Positions 36,492-46,977 of a stretch of 64,000 nucleotides of DNA are shown one piece after another. Source of the stretch: Nostoc sp. 'Lobaria pulmonaria (5183) cyanobiont' (GTDB lineage Bacteria > Cyanobacteriota > Cyanobacteriia > Cyanobacteriales > Nostocaceae). The DNA lies in NCBI RefSeq assembly GCF_002949795.1, contig NZ_CP026692.1, forward strand, positions 3,952,545 through 4,016,544, written 5' to 3'. The first letter of the stretch is position 1; the number at the start of each line of letters is the position of its first letter. The notes beneath the pieces were generated by a model. The model worked only from the letters and a program-made list of their open reading frames with translations, had not been told where the DNA came from and made no database searches. The translations under genes were made by a program, and so were the position numbers.

Positions 36492-36875
36492 CTATTTTTT
36501 CGCTGCTTTCGGACGTTTGGTTCCATACTTGGAACGACCTTGTTTGCGGTCTTTGACTCCGGCTGTATCTAGGGTGCCACGGATAATGTGGTATCTCACG
36601 CCTGGTAGATCCTTAACCCGACCGCCACGAATCATCACAACTGAGTGTTCTTGTAAGTTGTGACCAATACCTGGAATATAAGCTGTGACTTCAAATCCAG
36701 AGGTAAGTCTGACTCTTGCTACTTTGCGTAGGGCTGAGTTAGGCTTTTTTGGTGTGGTCGTGTATACTCTGGTACAAACTCCTCGACGTTGGGGACATTG
36801 TTTCAGAGCAGGGGACTTGGTTTTCTGACGCGCTTGTTCGCGCTCATTTCGTATTAGCTGCTGTATTGTTGGCAT
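36492..36875 (-). CDS. rpsL: 30S ribosomal protein S12
   Basis: 127 residues. It acts at the decoding centre. [41 protein letters not shown] and [22 protein letters not shown] are diagnostic. The Lys in [11 protein letters not shown], changed in streptomycin-resistant mutants, is wild type. It is the first gene of the str operon, 49 bp downstream of a near-consensus promoter. Confidence 0.97.
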   Translation of the reverse strand: MPTIQQLIRNEREQARQKTKSPALKQCPQRRGVCTRVYTTTPKKPNSALRKVARVRLTSGFEVTAYIPGIGHNLQEHSVVMIRGGRVKDLPGVRYHIIRGTLDTAGVKDRKQGRSKYGTKRPKAAKK

Positions 36876-36924
36876 GAGTTACAGCGCGTAAAGCTGCTTA
36901 TAGTCTAAGTTTTAACAAATCCTG

Positions 36925-36954
36925 ATTATATCTTTTTTTACGGCTTTATGTCAA
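36925..36954 (-). promoter_or_regulatory. Consensus sigma-70 promoter of the str operon
   Basis: On the minus strand TTGACA (36949-36954) and TATAAT (36925-36930) are separated by 18 bp. Both hexamers match the consensus exactly. Transcription should begin near 36918, giving a leader of about 43 nt before the rpsL ATG. Strong expression is expected. Confidence 0.85.
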
Positions 36955-37008
36955 TTGTTATTTTTCCTTAGTAATTGAACATCTGTTTTTTGACTAATTG
37001 TTCAATCA

Positions 37009-37332
37009 CTAAGGACTTAAGGAGAAGGAATTGCCACAACCACAGGTAGCGATCGCCTGGGGATTGTGGAAGCGAAAACCACCACCCATTAGGTCTTCTG
37101 AATAATCAACTCTCAAACCGTTGAGGTAATTTAAGCTTGTGGCATCGATGACTACTTGAATCTCATCCAAGTCGAAAACCTGGTCGCCAACTTTTATTGT
37201 TTCATCGAAGGACATATCATAAAATAATCCAGAACAACCACCTGGTTTTACTGCCAATCGAAACAAGACATTTGGCTGCTTGGACTTAATTCGCCCAATC
37301 TCACTTATGGCTGCTTCACTCAGATGAATCAT
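37009..37332 (-). CDS. HesB/IscA-family iron-sulfur cluster assembly accessory protein
   Basis: About 107 residues from the ATG at 37332 (MIHLSEAAISEIGRI); a TTG at 37350 would add 6. The three Fe-S carrier Cys residues are present: one in KPGGCSGLFYDMS and two in TCGCGNSFSLS, the A-type carrier pattern. Such proteins take a [2Fe-2S] or [4Fe-4S] cluster to target enzymes. It lies upstream of the str operon on the same strand, a position I recall from Anabaena. Whether it is the SufA- or IscA-like paralogue I cannot say. Confidence 0.9.
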   Translation of the reverse strand: MIHLSEAAISEIGRIKSKQPNVLFRLAVKPGGCSGLFYDMSFDETIKVGDQVFDLDEIQVVIDATSLNYLNGLRVDYSEDLMGGGFRFHNPQAIATCGCGNSFSLSP

Positions 37333-37582
37333 GGAACTCGTTTTTTGCAATTGAATACCCCATCTTCCATTTTACAGATGGGTTGACCTTTGCTTGTGCA
37401 AAATTCCAAATCACCGAAGGTATGAGCGCGATCGCTATTACTACATTTATAACACTAATATGCTTCAGTCCCCACCTTGTTAAGGTAGGGACTTCTGGGG
37501 TGCAATAGTTCGTTTACAAAGACGGTTTACATAAAAATGTATTCAGCTTTAGGATTAGAGCTTTAATAGCATTCTTTTGGTT

Positions 37583-38002
37583 TTAATCTTTGGTACGGGC
37601 ATAGTCATCTTGGTAGCGGATAATATCATCTTCTCCTAAGTATTCGCCATTTTGGACTTCAATCAAGACCAAAGGGATCACGCCTGGATTCTCTAAACGA
37701 TGAGATGTACATTGAGGTACATAAGTTGACTCATTATTGCTCAGTAGTACTTCTTTTTCACCACAAACTACTCTAGCTGTACCAGAGACGACAATCCAAT
37801 GTTCGCTGCGGTGATGGTGCATTTGTAGACTGAGGCGGTGTCCAGGCTTAACTTCGATGCGCTTAATTTTGTATCCGCGCCCTTCTTCCAAAACTGTAAA
37901 AGCACCCCAAGGACGTAATTCAGTTGCAGCAACGCCCCTGGAAGTTATGTTTGGAGGGAGGTGTAGAGTTTCAGTCTGTGTAGTTTCTTGATATCGAGCC
38001 AT
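37583..38002 (-). CDS. Mannose-6-phosphate isomerase type II-like cupin
   Basis: 139 residues from the ATG at 38002, which has a GAGGT ribosome-binding site; an upstream ATG at 38023 is less likely. A single cupin fold: RPWGAFTVLEEGRGYKIKRI, then RLSLQMHHHRSEHWIVVSGTA with the metal-binding His cluster and Glu, and THRLENPG with the last His. This is the C-terminal isomerase half of ManC-type proteins without the guanylyltransferase half. It probably interconverts fructose- and mannose-6-phosphate or binds a related sugar phosphate. Confidence 0.85.
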   Translation of the reverse strand: MARYQETTQTETLHLPPNITSRGVAATELRPWGAFTVLEEGRGYKIKRIEVKPGHRLSLQMHHHRSEHWIVVSGTARVVCGEKEVLLSNNESTYVPQCTSHRLENPGVIPLVLIEVQNGEYLGEDDIIRYQDDYARTKD

Positions 38003-38259
38003 AGTTACCTCATTTGAAGACATAACAAACCGTTGGTACTCTTAATTATTGATAAAAAAATCTAGCGCTATCTTGCAACCTTGAAAATCAGCAATTTTGT
38101 CGCACTTTGATAAACATAGCAAAATCAGACCTTATGGTGTAAACCATCACTACTAAAATTCTGATGTCTACACCAAGTCTTCATCAAGCTAAATAACAGC
38201 TTGTTCTAAACTTTAAAAAGTGACTGGAGATTGGGGATTGAGTTTTTCCCTATTCCCCA
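38003..38259. other. Intergenic region with low-complexity repeat
   Basis: About 255 bp between the phosphodiester glycosidase gene and the cupin gene. A GACTGGAGATTGGGGATTG-type repeat ends it near 38222-38245. No gene or clear terminator. Confidence 0.4.
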
Positions 38260-40314
38260 TTATCGTGATTGCAGGAAAATACCAATTCCGTTATGAACAC
38301 GAGCAGGGGTACTGGGCGATCGATCGAGTAGTTGCCCTCCTAAATAAAGGCTGGTAGAACTACCGCCATCTAAATTTAGGGCATTCACACAGCCCATGAG
38401 TTGCATCAATTGGGCATGTTCTGCCAAATTAGGCCCATAACCGCCGACACGATTATGTGTGGCAGTAATCATCAGTGTGTCTGTTGCCGTTGTGCAAATA
38501 CCGCTACGAATAGCCTTTTCGGCAATAAAGGCATTGCTGAATTTTTCGCCTTTGGCATCAAGGACAATTTGACGATTTTGGACTAATAGCGGCCCAGCAC
38601 CAATAATGTGGGGATAACGACTAAAATCAGCTGGAGTAGTAGCGCTGGAAATACTTACTGCGCTTCCAATAGGTAGCTGGGAGGCAGCACTAGTAGCGTT
38701 AGCGCGTAAAGTTAGCAGGTAGCCATCCTGGGGAATGGGAACCGCTGTCGCACCAACTTTGCCGCCTGGTAACTGATTAGTAATTTGGTCTTTTTCTACC
38801 ACTAAGATAATTTCGTTATCTGTCAGGGGTGTGTAAGTTGATCCCCAAGCTGAGGTGTAACGAGCAATGCCACTTTGAATGTAGCCACTGTTGAGAAACA
38901 GAATTGGTAGGCGCTGGTCATTTGCCGTAATTAAAGTTTCTTCCAAGGTGAGACGACCGAAGTAAAATTGGCCTGAATCATTCCAAGCGATCGCACCCCG
39001 GTTAAGAATCGGGCCTGATAACCACTGACTATCCCGACGAATCGCACCCAATGGCAATCTGTTATTACGGTTAAAATAACCACCATTAATTCCAGCTACT
39101 GCTAAGTAACGTTGTGCTGTTTGAATTAAGGGAGCAGTACCGGCTAGCCCTGATGGACTAGCCCACATAGGTTTAAACGTTAGCCCAAATTTGCGGGGAT
39201 TAACTTCTAACCAGACCACAGGAAAGCGTTCTGTGCCTAAGTTGACATAATGCTGTCGCCAGCGCAATCCTGGGGCCCAAGTAATATCTCGTTCTTCTAG
39301 AGGATCGGGTCGAATATCGATCATCAGGCGATTGGGGTTAGCTACAGTAGTAACTTGAGGCGATAGACCAAAGGGAACGCTCAGACTAATAATCGTTTGG
39401 TTTTTCACCACCTCCACTTTTTGAATCAGTGGTTCAGGGGCTGGTAGTATTGGTTGTGTTGGTGTCGCTGGTGATAATTGTTTGAGCAGGTTTGGCAGCA
39501 ATGTTGGTGGTGCTGGTGGTGGCTGGGGGGTATAGCGTTCTATCAAAACAGGGTCAGCTATTCCATCCAGAGTAATTGTCCACTGTCTATTTGGCGGTAC
39601 AGTGGATTTGGGAGTTGGCGTATCTGGATCGGAAGATGGAGTTTGCAGTTTGGCGATCGCTGACCCTTGTGCAACTTGCCAGGGAGTTGAACGATCTAAA
39701 TCGACAATAATCCGAGCCTGTTGCAAAGGGACACTCGCTTCTGGAGGTTGCTGACTCGGAACAATATTTGTGACTTGTACTTTTGGGGTAGCAATTTCCA
39801 AGGTGTTGCCATTAGCTTGGATTTGCCATCCTGATGTTCGAGCAAAATTAGTAATATCCAGATAGCGATATGCTCCTACTAGCCTGGCGGCTAAAACCTG
39901 TGGCGTTGTTATCGGCGAAAACCACTGTATTGGTTGTTTCGCTGAATTACTACTGTTTAAGAAATTTACTCCAATTAATTGCCTGAATGCCCCGTCACTG
40001 AGATGAGTTGTCACCTGACCAGATTTTCCAGGTTGCTGCAACCAAGTTCCTGGTAGAGTACGACCATTGAGGGAAATTTGATTACCAGAAAATGCCGCGC
40101 CTGTTAAAGGAGGTGTCGGTGACTGTGAGATTAACTTGGGTGTTGATTTTGTGGTTTTTAGGGACTCCTGGGCGTTGATAGGATAGGTAGTAATTAAGCA
40201 CAGTACTGTCAAAAGTATTGGTGACACAGTAGCCCGAAAAAATTTGCGTTCGCCCTTGGCTTTGACGGAGCCATCGCTAATCCCTGATTGGCAACAATTC
40301 GGCATTTTTACCAT
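38260..40314 (-). CDS. Secreted phosphodiester glycosidase (NAGPA/DUF2233) family protein
   Basis: 684 residues. A signal peptide is visible (ATVSPILLTVLCLITTYPINAQ, cleavage likely after NAQ). A long N-terminal Pro/Gln-rich region follows, including an AMIN-like beta segment (VEVVKNQTIISLSVPFGLSPQ, RLMIDIRPD). The C-terminal third is the NAGPA domain: VAGINGGYFNRNNRLPLGAI, RSGICTTATDTLMI and the closing NLDGGSSTSLYLGG. The family hydrolyses exopolysaccharide- or wall-linked sugar phosphodiesters in other bacteria; the substrate here is unknown. A periplasmic or envelope location is expected. Confidence 0.85.
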   Translation of the reverse strand: MVKMPNCCQSGISDGSVKAKGERKFFRATVSPILLTVLCLITTYPINAQESLKTTKSTPKLISQSPTPPLTGAAFSGNQISLNGRTLPGTWLQQPGKSGQVTTHLSDGAFRQLIGVNFLNSSNSAKQPIQWFSPITTPQVLAARLVGAYRYLDITNFARTSGWQIQANGNTLEIATPKVQVTNIVPSQQPPEASVPLQQARIIVDLDRSTPWQVAQGSAIAKLQTPSSDPDTPTPKSTVPPNRQWTITLDGIADPVLIERYTPQPPPAPPTLLPNLLKQLSPATPTQPILPAPEPLIQKVEVVKNQTIISLSVPFGLSPQVTTVANPNRLMIDIRPDPLEERDITWAPGLRWRQHYVNLGTERFPVVWLEVNPRKFGLTFKPMWASPSGLAGTAPLIQTAQRYLAVAGINGGYFNRNNRLPLGAIRRDSQWLSGPILNRGAIAWNDSGQFYFGRLTLEETLITANDQRLPILFLNSGYIQSGIARYTSAWGSTYTPLTDNEIILVVEKDQITNQLPGGKVGATAVPIPQDGYLLTLRANATSAASQLPIGSAVSISSATTPADFSRYPHIIGAGPLLVQNRQIVLDAKGEKFSNAFIAEKAIRSGICTTATDTLMITATHNRVGGYGPNLAEHAQLMQLMGCVNALNLDGGSSTSLYLGGQLLDRSPSTPARVHNGIGIFLQSR

Positions 40315-41097
40315 AATTTACTAGGTACTTTTGAAAACTATCACCCAAGGTATAAACTAACTAATTATTTGGAAATATAAAGAAAGCATGACTTTATTTT
40401 TGAATAAATATGGTAATCTATATATTGGCTATTTGTCTCTTTTAAACACACATTAATTTATGTAGACGCTAAAGCCACTGCAATCAAGTGTTTTAACTTC
40501 CACTAATTTTAAGCACACCATATACGGTAGTTTTGGTTATCAAAACTGGATTAAGATATTTAATCCTAGCTGAACGTTGCTAATATGATTATTTCAGTAA
40601 TGTCTAGTTAATAGTAATACATGCGGCAACTGGTAAGCGGCAAAATTCTAGACAACAAAAATATTTGGGAATTGTCAAATGGGTATATATTGTAATACGC
40701 TGATTTTATTGCTGGATCGGGATGATTTTGGCTTTAGAACATAGTACAGCGTTTAGTTTTAGTTTTGTTTCAGGTGAGCCAAAAAAATAGGCTCGGTAAG
40801 TAGCTAGTGTGCATCTGGAAAAAAGGGATTGAGAAAATACTTAACTTCAAAATATAAAAAAGAAACTGTCAGGGCAAAAATAATGTCTTGGCGGAGGGAA
40901 CTTGTCTAACACCGCATAAATACATAAAAAACACGCAATAATTTTAACACGGGGGAACTGATAAAGTAAAACCGAAGTTAAAATTTTTTTTCCCTAAATT
41001 TCGGTGCTTATATATTTTTCCATCGCTGAAATTAGAAATTTTTTCCCACCCACAATGTAGTGGCAAAATTGGTAACTCAATACTTCAGGAACAGGGT
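40315..41097. other. Upstream region of the glutamate synthase gene
   Basis: About 780 bp, AT-rich, between divergent genes. I searched for the NtcA signature GTA-N8-TAC, expected for a nitrogen-assimilation gene, and found none; the nearest is GTA-N10-TAC at about 40682. No gene or strong hairpin is seen. Confidence 0.5.
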
Positions 41098-44000
41098 ATG
41101 AATAATAAACCGATGAATCAAGGCCAGAAAATCACAGCTGATATCAACTCAAGAGATACCTATCAGGGGCAAAAGTGGTTAGTAGAAGAACGAGATGCCT
41201 GTGGTGTAGGTTTTATTGTTCATCGCCAGAATCATACCAGCCACGAAATTATCGAAAAAGCCTTAGCTGCTTTAACCTGCTTAGAACATCGGGGAGGTTG
41301 TAGCGCCGATCGAGATTCTGGTGATGGTGCTGGAGTATTGACAGCAATACCTTGGGAGTTGTTCCAACAAGACTTTGCCAAAAGAGGGAAGGAATTTACA
41401 TCCACCAATAATATAGCTGTGGGGATGATATTTCTACCACAAGACCAGCAAGCTGCACAAAAAGCTAGAGCAACAGTTGAGCAAGTAGCTGCTGAAGAGA
41501 AATTAATTGTATTGGGTTGGCGAGTAGTGCCAGTGCAATCTGATTTGCTGGGGGCACAAGCAAGAGAAAATCAGCCCCAGATTGAACAAGTTTTGTTAGC
41601 TTCTGTTGACAAAAGCGGCGATGAATTGGAACGCCAATTGTACATTACCCGCCGCCGAATTAGTAAAGCTGCAACCAATATCTCAGAAGAATTTTATATC
41701 TGCTCGTTGTCAAGTCGCACAATTGTCTACAAAGGCATGGTGCGTTCCGCCGTTTTGGGCAACTTTTATGACGATTTAAAAAATCCAGCTTATAAAAGCG
41801 CCTTTGCTGTCTATCACCGCCGCTTTAGTACGAATACGATGCCCAAATGGCCTCTAGCCCAACCGATGCGGTTTTTAGGTCACAACGGCGAAATCAATAC
41901 CTTATTGGGTAACATCAACTGGATGATGGCACGAGAAGCTAGCCTATATCATCCTGTATGGAACGATCGCATCGAGGAACTCAAGCCATTAGTTCATATT
42001 GATAACAGTGACTCAGCCACCCTAGACAACGTAGTGGAATTACTGGTGTGCTCTGGACGCAGCCCCTTGGAAGCCTTAATGATTATGGTTCCAGAGGCTT
42101 ACCAAAATCAGCCTTCTTTACATAAATTTCCAGAAATTGTTGATTTCTACGAATATTACAGTGGTTTGCAAGAAGCTTGGGACGGGCCAGCACTTTTAGT
42201 ATTCAGCGATGGCAAAAAAGTTGGTGCAACACTAGATCGTAATGGTTTAAGACCCGCTCGTTACGCGATCACCAAAGATGATTACATTGTTGTAGCTTCC
42301 GAAGCTGGTGTGGTGGACTTCCCAGAAGCCGATATTGTCGAAAAAGGTAGACTCGGCCCAGGGCAAATGATCGCCGTGGATTTAGAAAATCATGAAGTGC
42401 TGAAGAATTGGGATATAAAGGGGCGCATCGCCAAGCAGCACCCTTATGGAGAATGGCTGCAACAGTACCGTCAAGAATTAAAGTCATTGGTCATTAGTCA
42501 TCCGTCATTAGCAAATGGCAATGGCAAAGGACATTTGACAAATGACCAAGGACAATTGACTATTGACAAGCAAACCTTGCTTCAGCGTCAAACTGCCTTT
42601 GGCTACACCACAGAAGATGTAGAAATGGTGATTCATCCAATGGCGATCGCAGGTTCGGAGCCGACTTTCTGCATGGGTGATGATATTCCTTTAGCCGTGC
42701 TATCACAAAAGCCACACCTGCTTTATGACTATTTCAAACAGCGCTTTGCTCAAGTGACGAACCCGGCGATCGATCCCCTGCGGGAAAAGCTAGTGATGTC
42801 TCTGAAAGTCGAATTAGGTGAACGGGGTAACTTATTAGAACCCAAGCCAGAATATGCTCGGAGATTGAAACTCGAATCGCCAGTGTTAACGGATGCGGAA
42901 TTAGAGGCGATTAAGCTGTCAGGATTTGCCACGGCTGAGTTGTCAACCCTGTTTGCGATCGCGAATGGCCCGGAAGGATTGAAAACCGCAGTGCAGTCTT
43001 TGCAAGCACAAGCAGCTGAGTCAGTCCGGGCAGGTGCAAAGATTTTAATATTAAGCGATGGCGTCAATGACAGTATCAACACAGAATATACCTACATTCC
43101 TCCCCTATTAGCAGTGGGCGCTGTGCATCACCATCTGATTCGTGAGGGATTGCGAATGAAAACATCCCTGATTGTGAATACTGCTCAATGCTGGAGTACC
43201 CATCACTTTGCTTGTCTCATTGGCTATGGTGCTGGTGCAGTTTGCCCGTATATGGCTTTAGATACGGTGCGTGATTGGTGGTCTGATCCCAAAACTCAAA
43301 AGTTAATGGGGGTACAAAAAATTGCCACCCTCACCCTAGAACAAGTTTTAGGAAATTATCGCAAAGCAGTAGAGTCAGGTTTGCTAAAAATTCTCTCCAA
43401 GATGGGAATTTCTCTGCTCTCCAGCTATCAAGCAGCCCAAATCTTTGAAGCGATTGGCATTGGTGGAGATTTAATCGAACTGGGATTTCGTGGTACGACT
43501 TCCCGCATCGGTGGTTTGAGTGTTACTGAACTCGCTGATGAAGTGCTTTCCTTCCACGTCAAAGCTTTCCCAGAACTAACGACCAAGAAGTTAGAAAACT
43601 TGGGCTTTGTGCAGTACCGTCCTGGCGGCGAGTACCACATGAATAGCCCAGAAATGGTTAAGGCGTTGCATAAAGCTCTAGATGGCAAAAACTACGACCA
43701 CTACGAAGTTTACAAAAAGCACCTCCAAGGCAGACCAGTAACGGCCTTGCGGGACTTGCTAGACTTCCAAGGCGATCGCCCGTCGGTTCCTCTAGAAGAA
43801 GTAGAGTCGGTAACTGAAATTGTCAAGCGCTTCTGCACAGGTGGCATGTCTTTAGGCGCTTTGTCAAGAGAAGCCCATGAAACTTTAGCGATCGCCATGA
43901 ACCGCATTGGTGGTAAATCAAATTCTGGGGAAGGCGGCGAAGACCCAGTGCGCTATACAGTTCTAGATGATGTAAAGGATGGTCACTCGGCAACCCTACC

Positions 44001-45783
44001 GCATTTGAAAGGATTGCAAAATGGCGACACCGCCTCTAGTGCTATTAAGCAAGTCGCATCAGGACGCTTTGGTGTCACGCCAGCGTATTTAAGCAGCGCC
44101 AAACAAATTGAAATCAAAATCGCCCAAGGTGCCAAGCCTGGGGAAGGCGGACAACTGCCAGGCCCCAAGGTGAGTGAATACATTGCGATGTTAAGACGCT
44201 CCAAGCCAGGAGTGACGCTGATTTCGCCGCCACCGCACCACGATATATATTCGATTGAAGACCTAGCACAACTGATTTTTGATCTGCACCAAATTAATCC
44301 GAAAGCAAAAGTGTCGGTGAAGCTAGTTGCAGAAGTTGGCATTGGGACGATCGCTGCTGGTGTCGCCAAAGCAAACGCTGATATCATCCAGATTTCTGGT
44401 CATGATGGTGGTACAGGGGCATCACCACTTAGTTCGATTAAGCACGCTGGTTCGCCGTGGGAATTGGGTTTAAGTGAAGTGCATCGCGTCTTAATGGAAA
44501 ATAATCTGCGCGATCGCGTGATTTTACGCGTAGATGGCGGACTCAAGAGTGGCTGGGATGTGGTAATAGGTGCATTAATGGGTGGTGAAGAATTTGGTTT
44601 CGGCTCCATCGCCATGATTGCTGAAGGCTGTATTATGGCGCGAGTTTGCCACATGAATACCTGTCCTGTGGGTGTTGCTACTCAGAAAGAAGAACTCCGC
44701 AAGCGGTTTACGGGAATACCAGAACAGGTTGTCAACTTCTTCTACTTCATTGCCGAAGAAGTGCGTAGTTTGTTAGCCCGGCTTGGCTATCGTTCTTTGT
44801 CAGAAATCATTGGACGTGCAGATTTGTTAAAACTGCGCCAAGAGGCAAAACTCACCAAAACGCGATCGCTAAATCTCGACTGTTTACTTCAGCTACCAAA
44901 TAGCAAAGACAATCGTAGCTGGTTGGTGCATGAAGAAGTTCACAGCAACGGCGTGGTTTTAGATGACAAGTTTCTTGCCGATCCCGAAATTCAGGCTGCC
45001 ATTAGGGATCAATCTACTGTCACCAAGACTTACCCAATTATCAATACTGACAGAACAGTGGGCACAAGATTAGCGGGTGCGATCGCTTCTCAATACGGTG
45101 ACAGTGGCTTTGAAGGACAAATTAATCTCAACTTTACAGGTAGTGTTGGACAAAGCTTTGGTGCTTTCAATCTCCCAGGCATAATTCTGAGCCTAGAAGG
45201 AGAAGCAAACGACTATGTAGGTAAAGGGATGCATGGTGGTGAAATCATCATCAAACCTCCAACGGATGCTACGTATAACGCATCACAAAATGTGATAGTT
45301 GGCAATACGTGCCTCTATGGTGCTACTGGAGGCATATTATTTGCCAATGGCCTAGCAGGAGAACGCTTTGCTGTGAGAAATTCCAAAGGCATCGCAGTGA
45401 TTGAAGGCGCTGGGGATCACTGCTGTGAATACATGACTGGTGGTGTGATTGTCGTCCTTGGCAAAGTAGGACGTAACGTAGCCGCTGGAATGACTGGTGG
45501 ACTGGCATACTTTTTGGATGAAGAGGACTCATTTCGTGAGTTAGTCAACCTAGAAATTGTCAAAATACAGCGGGTGATTACCGAAGTAGGTGCAAAGCAA
45601 CTGCAAGAATTGATTCAAACTCATGCAGAACGTACTGGTTCACCAAAAGCGAAGAAAATTCTGCAAAATTGGCAAGAATTTTTGCCGAAATTCTGGCAGT
45701 TAGTTCCGCCTTCTGAAGCTGATAGTCCAGAAGCCAATCCTGAAAAAAAAACAACTGAGTTCAGTTTAGTAAGCAGTCATTAA
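41098..45783 (+). CDS. gltB: Ferredoxin-dependent glutamate synthase
   Basis: 1561 residues. It makes two glutamates from glutamine and 2-oxoglutarate with ferredoxin electrons, completing ammonium assimilation. A 34-residue propeptide precedes the catalytic Cys35 ([11 protein letters not shown]) of the class II amidotransferase. The synthase domain has the FMN-binding region ([16 protein letters not shown]) and the [3Fe-4S] motif CX5CX4C at about residues 1178-1189 ([12 protein letters not shown]). The C-terminal beta-helix (GGEIIIKPP) ends it. No gltD is adjacent. Residues about 463-491 are encoded by an intergenic-type repeat lying in the linker after the amidotransferase domain. Some genomes call it glsF or gltS. 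Confidence 0.97.
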   Translation: MNNKPMNQGQKITADINSRDTYQGQKWLVEERDACGVGFIVHRQNHTSHEIIEKALAALTCLEHRGGCSADRDSGDGAGVLTAIPWELFQQDFAKRGKEFTSTNNIAVGMIFLPQDQQAAQKARATVEQVAAEEKLIVLGWRVVPVQSDLLGAQARENQPQIEQVLLASVDKSGDELERQLYITRRRISKAATNISEEFYICSLSSRTIVYKGMVRSAVLGNFYDDLKNPAYKSAFAVYHRRFSTNTMPKWPLAQPMRFLGHNGEINTLLGNINWMMAREASLYHPVWNDRIEELKPLVHIDNSDSATLDNVVELLVCSGRSPLEALMIMVPEAYQNQPSLHKFPEIVDFYEYYSGLQEAWDGPALLVFSDGKKVGATLDRNGLRPARYAITKDDYIVVASEAGVVDFPEADIVEKGRLGPGQMIAVDLENHEVLKNWDIKGRIAKQHPYGEWLQQYRQELKSLVISHPSLANGNGKGHLTNDQGQLTIDKQTLLQRQTAFGYTTEDVEMVIHPMAIAGSEPTFCMGDDIPLAVLSQKPHLLYDYFKQRFAQVTNPAIDPLREKLVMSLKVELGERGNLLEPKPEYARRLKLESPVLTDAELEAIKLSGFATAELSTLFAIANGPEGLKTAVQSLQAQAAESVRAGAKILILSDGVNDSINTEYTYIPPLLAVGAVHHHLIREGLRMKTSLIVNTAQCWSTHHFACLIGYGAGAVCPYMALDTVRDWWSDPKTQKLMGVQKIATLTLEQVLGNYRKAVESGLLKILSKMGISLLSSYQAAQIFEAIGIGGDLIELGFRGTTSRIGGLSVTELADEVLSFHVKAFPELTTKKLENLGFVQYRPGGEYHMNSPEMVKALHKALDGKNYDHYEVYKKHLQGRPVTALRDLLDFQGDRPSVPLEEVESVTEIVKRFCTGGMSLGALSREAHETLAIAMNRIGGKSNSGEGGEDPVRYTVLDDVKDGHSATLPHLKGLQNGDTASSAIKQVASGRFGVTPAYLSSAKQIEIKIAQGAKPGEGGQLPGPKVSEYIAMLRRSKPGVTLISPPPHHDIYSIEDLAQLIFDLHQINPKAKVSVKLVAEVGIGTIAAGVAKANADIIQISGHDGGTGASPLSSIKHAGSPWELGLSEVHRVLMENNLRDRVILRVDGGLKSGWDVVIGALMGGEEFGFGSIAMIAEGCIMARVCHMNTCPVGVATQKEELRKRFTGIPEQVVNFFYFIAEEVRSLLARLGYRSLSEIIGRADLLKLRQEAKLTKTRSLNLDCLLQLPNSKDNRSWLVHEEVHSNGVVLDDKFLADPEIQAAIRDQSTVTKTYPIINTDRTVGTRLAGAIASQYGDSGFEGQINLNFTGSVGQSFGAFNLPGIILSLEGEANDYVGKGMHGGEIIIKPPTDATYNASQNVIVGNTCLYGATGGILFANGLAGERFAVRNSKGIAVIEGAGDHCCEYMTGGVIVVLGKVGRNVAAGMTGGLAYFLDEEDSFRELVNLEIVKIQRVITEVGAKQLQELIQTHAERTGSPKAKKILQNWQEFLPKFWQLVPPSEADSPEANPEKKTTEFSLVSSH
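42484..42570. repeat. In-frame TCATTAGTCA/GACAAATGACC repeat inside gltB
   Basis: Units such as TCATTGGTCATTAGTCA and ACAAATGACCAAGGACA match the repeats that lie between genes at 19682-19711, 31458-31500 and 61600-61650. The tract is 87 bp, a multiple of three, and adds about 29 residues without breaking the frame. Confidence 0.75.
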
Positions 45784-45814
45784 GAGACTTCAACAAATAA
45801 ATTCAATCTTGTGA

Positions 45815-45838
45815 GGCGGGCCTTGTGGTCTGCCTTTT
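45815..45838 (+). terminator. Rho-independent terminator after gltB
   Basis: GGCGGGC pairs with GTCTGCC (two G-U pairs) around a 6-nt loop and is followed by TTTT. It lies 32 bp past the gltB stop. Confidence 0.8.
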
Positions 45839-46068
45839 AATAAAACAAGGTTTTCAGTGCCAAAAACTTTTGTAATGCTTATGTAATAATATTAATACAA
45901 AATCAAGATTTGGGCGATCGTTCTTTAAAGAAAAAATTTTTAGTTCACTGCTAGAGCGCCCTTAATTATCACTCTCCAACCAAATGCAAAAACAACCATG
46001 TTAACCAAAAAAGATAATTTTACTATTTAGCCAATTACTATTGAATAATTACCTATAATTAATAATTA

Positions 46069-46977
46069 TTACTTTTTGTTAGCAAGCAACTTTTGGTCTG
46101 TATCTTCGATTTCTAAAAGTTCTGGAATAGTCACAAAGCGATAGCCTTGCTTTTTAAAGTTGCTAATAATTTCTGGTAAAGCTTGCACAGTTCTGGAACG
46201 ATTACCACCACCATCATGCATCAGCACAATTCCACCAGGTTTAGAATCTTTAATCACGTTATTAATCAACTTTGGTACAGCTGGTAACTTGTAGTCTGTG
46301 GAGTCAGCCGACCACATTACCACAGCATACTTTTGTCCTTTAGCATAACCAGCTAATCCATTGTGTAGGATGCCACCGGGCGGTCGAAACAGATTTGTTT
46401 TAACACCTGTAACTTGATAAATTAGGTCTTCTGTGCGATCAATTTCAAAAGCAGCTGCTTGTTGATTAAAGAAGTGATACCAGTGATGCCAAGTATGGTT
46501 GGCAATGACGTGACCTTGAGCAACAATCTGCCTTCCTATCTCTGGATAATTTTTTAGGTTCTGCCCAACTACAAAAAACGTCCCTTTAATATTATTTGAT
46601 TTCAGAATATTTAGCACTTGCTCTGTAGTCTGAGGCCAAGGCCCATCATCAAAGGTAAGAGCAATTACTTTCTCACCCTGAGTGAGTTTTGCAGCATTAA
46701 TTATTGCCCCTTGAAAACGTGATGGTAAAGGGTAGGCTAGACCCTTTGTTTGTGCTTCTTGCTGCCAACTTGTAAGCATCGTCGCCTTTAATTTCTCAAT
46801 GCGCTGCTGAGTTCCTACGTTTGCAGATACATCCTTGATATTTATACTTGGTCTACTCTGAGCATCCGAAGCATTTGGCCTTAGAAGCATCATAAAAGCA
46901 AGACTAAAAACACCACCTAAAGCAAGTAGCGCAATTAATATTCCTTCTGGCCACAGAAACGACTTATTGTTTTCCAC
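46069..46977 (-). CDS. Polysaccharide deacetylase family protein
   Basis: 302 residues. A membrane anchor or uncleaved signal lies at residues about 10-32 (PEGILIALLALGGVFSLAFMML). The NodB domain (about 100-290) has the catalytic ALTFDDGPWP (Asp-Asp), the metal-binding His pair in VIANHTWHHWYHF, FRPPGG and the late VLMHDGGG with the catalytic His. It probably removes acetyl groups from peptidoglycan or an exopolysaccharide outside the cytoplasmic membrane. It has no operon partner. Confidence 0.9.
   Translation of the reverse strand: MENNKSFLWPEGILIALLALGGVFSLAFMMLLRPNASDAQSRPSINIKDVSANVGTQQRIEKLKATMLTSWQQEAQTKGLAYPLPSRFQGAIINAAKLTQGEKVIALTFDDGPWPQTTEQVLNILKSNNIKGTFFVVGQNLKNYPEIGRQIVAQGHVIANHTWHHWYHFFNQQAAAFEIDRTEDLIYQVTGVKTNLFRPPGGILHNGLAGYAKGQKYAVVMWSADSTDYKLPAVPKLINNVIKDSKPGGIVLMHDGGGNRSRTVQALPEIISNFKKQGYRFVTIPELLEIEDTDQKLLANKK

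Noticed and set aside
36344-36526. 60-codon minus-strand frame upstream of rpsG overlapping rpsL
   Set aside because: It overlaps the end of rpsL in another frame and has Arg/Ser/Lys-rich composition without family features.
40320-41097. NtcA site expected upstream of the glutamate synthase gene
   Set aside because: No GTA-N8-TAC was found by reading. A GTA-N10-TAC near 40682 does not fit the spacing.
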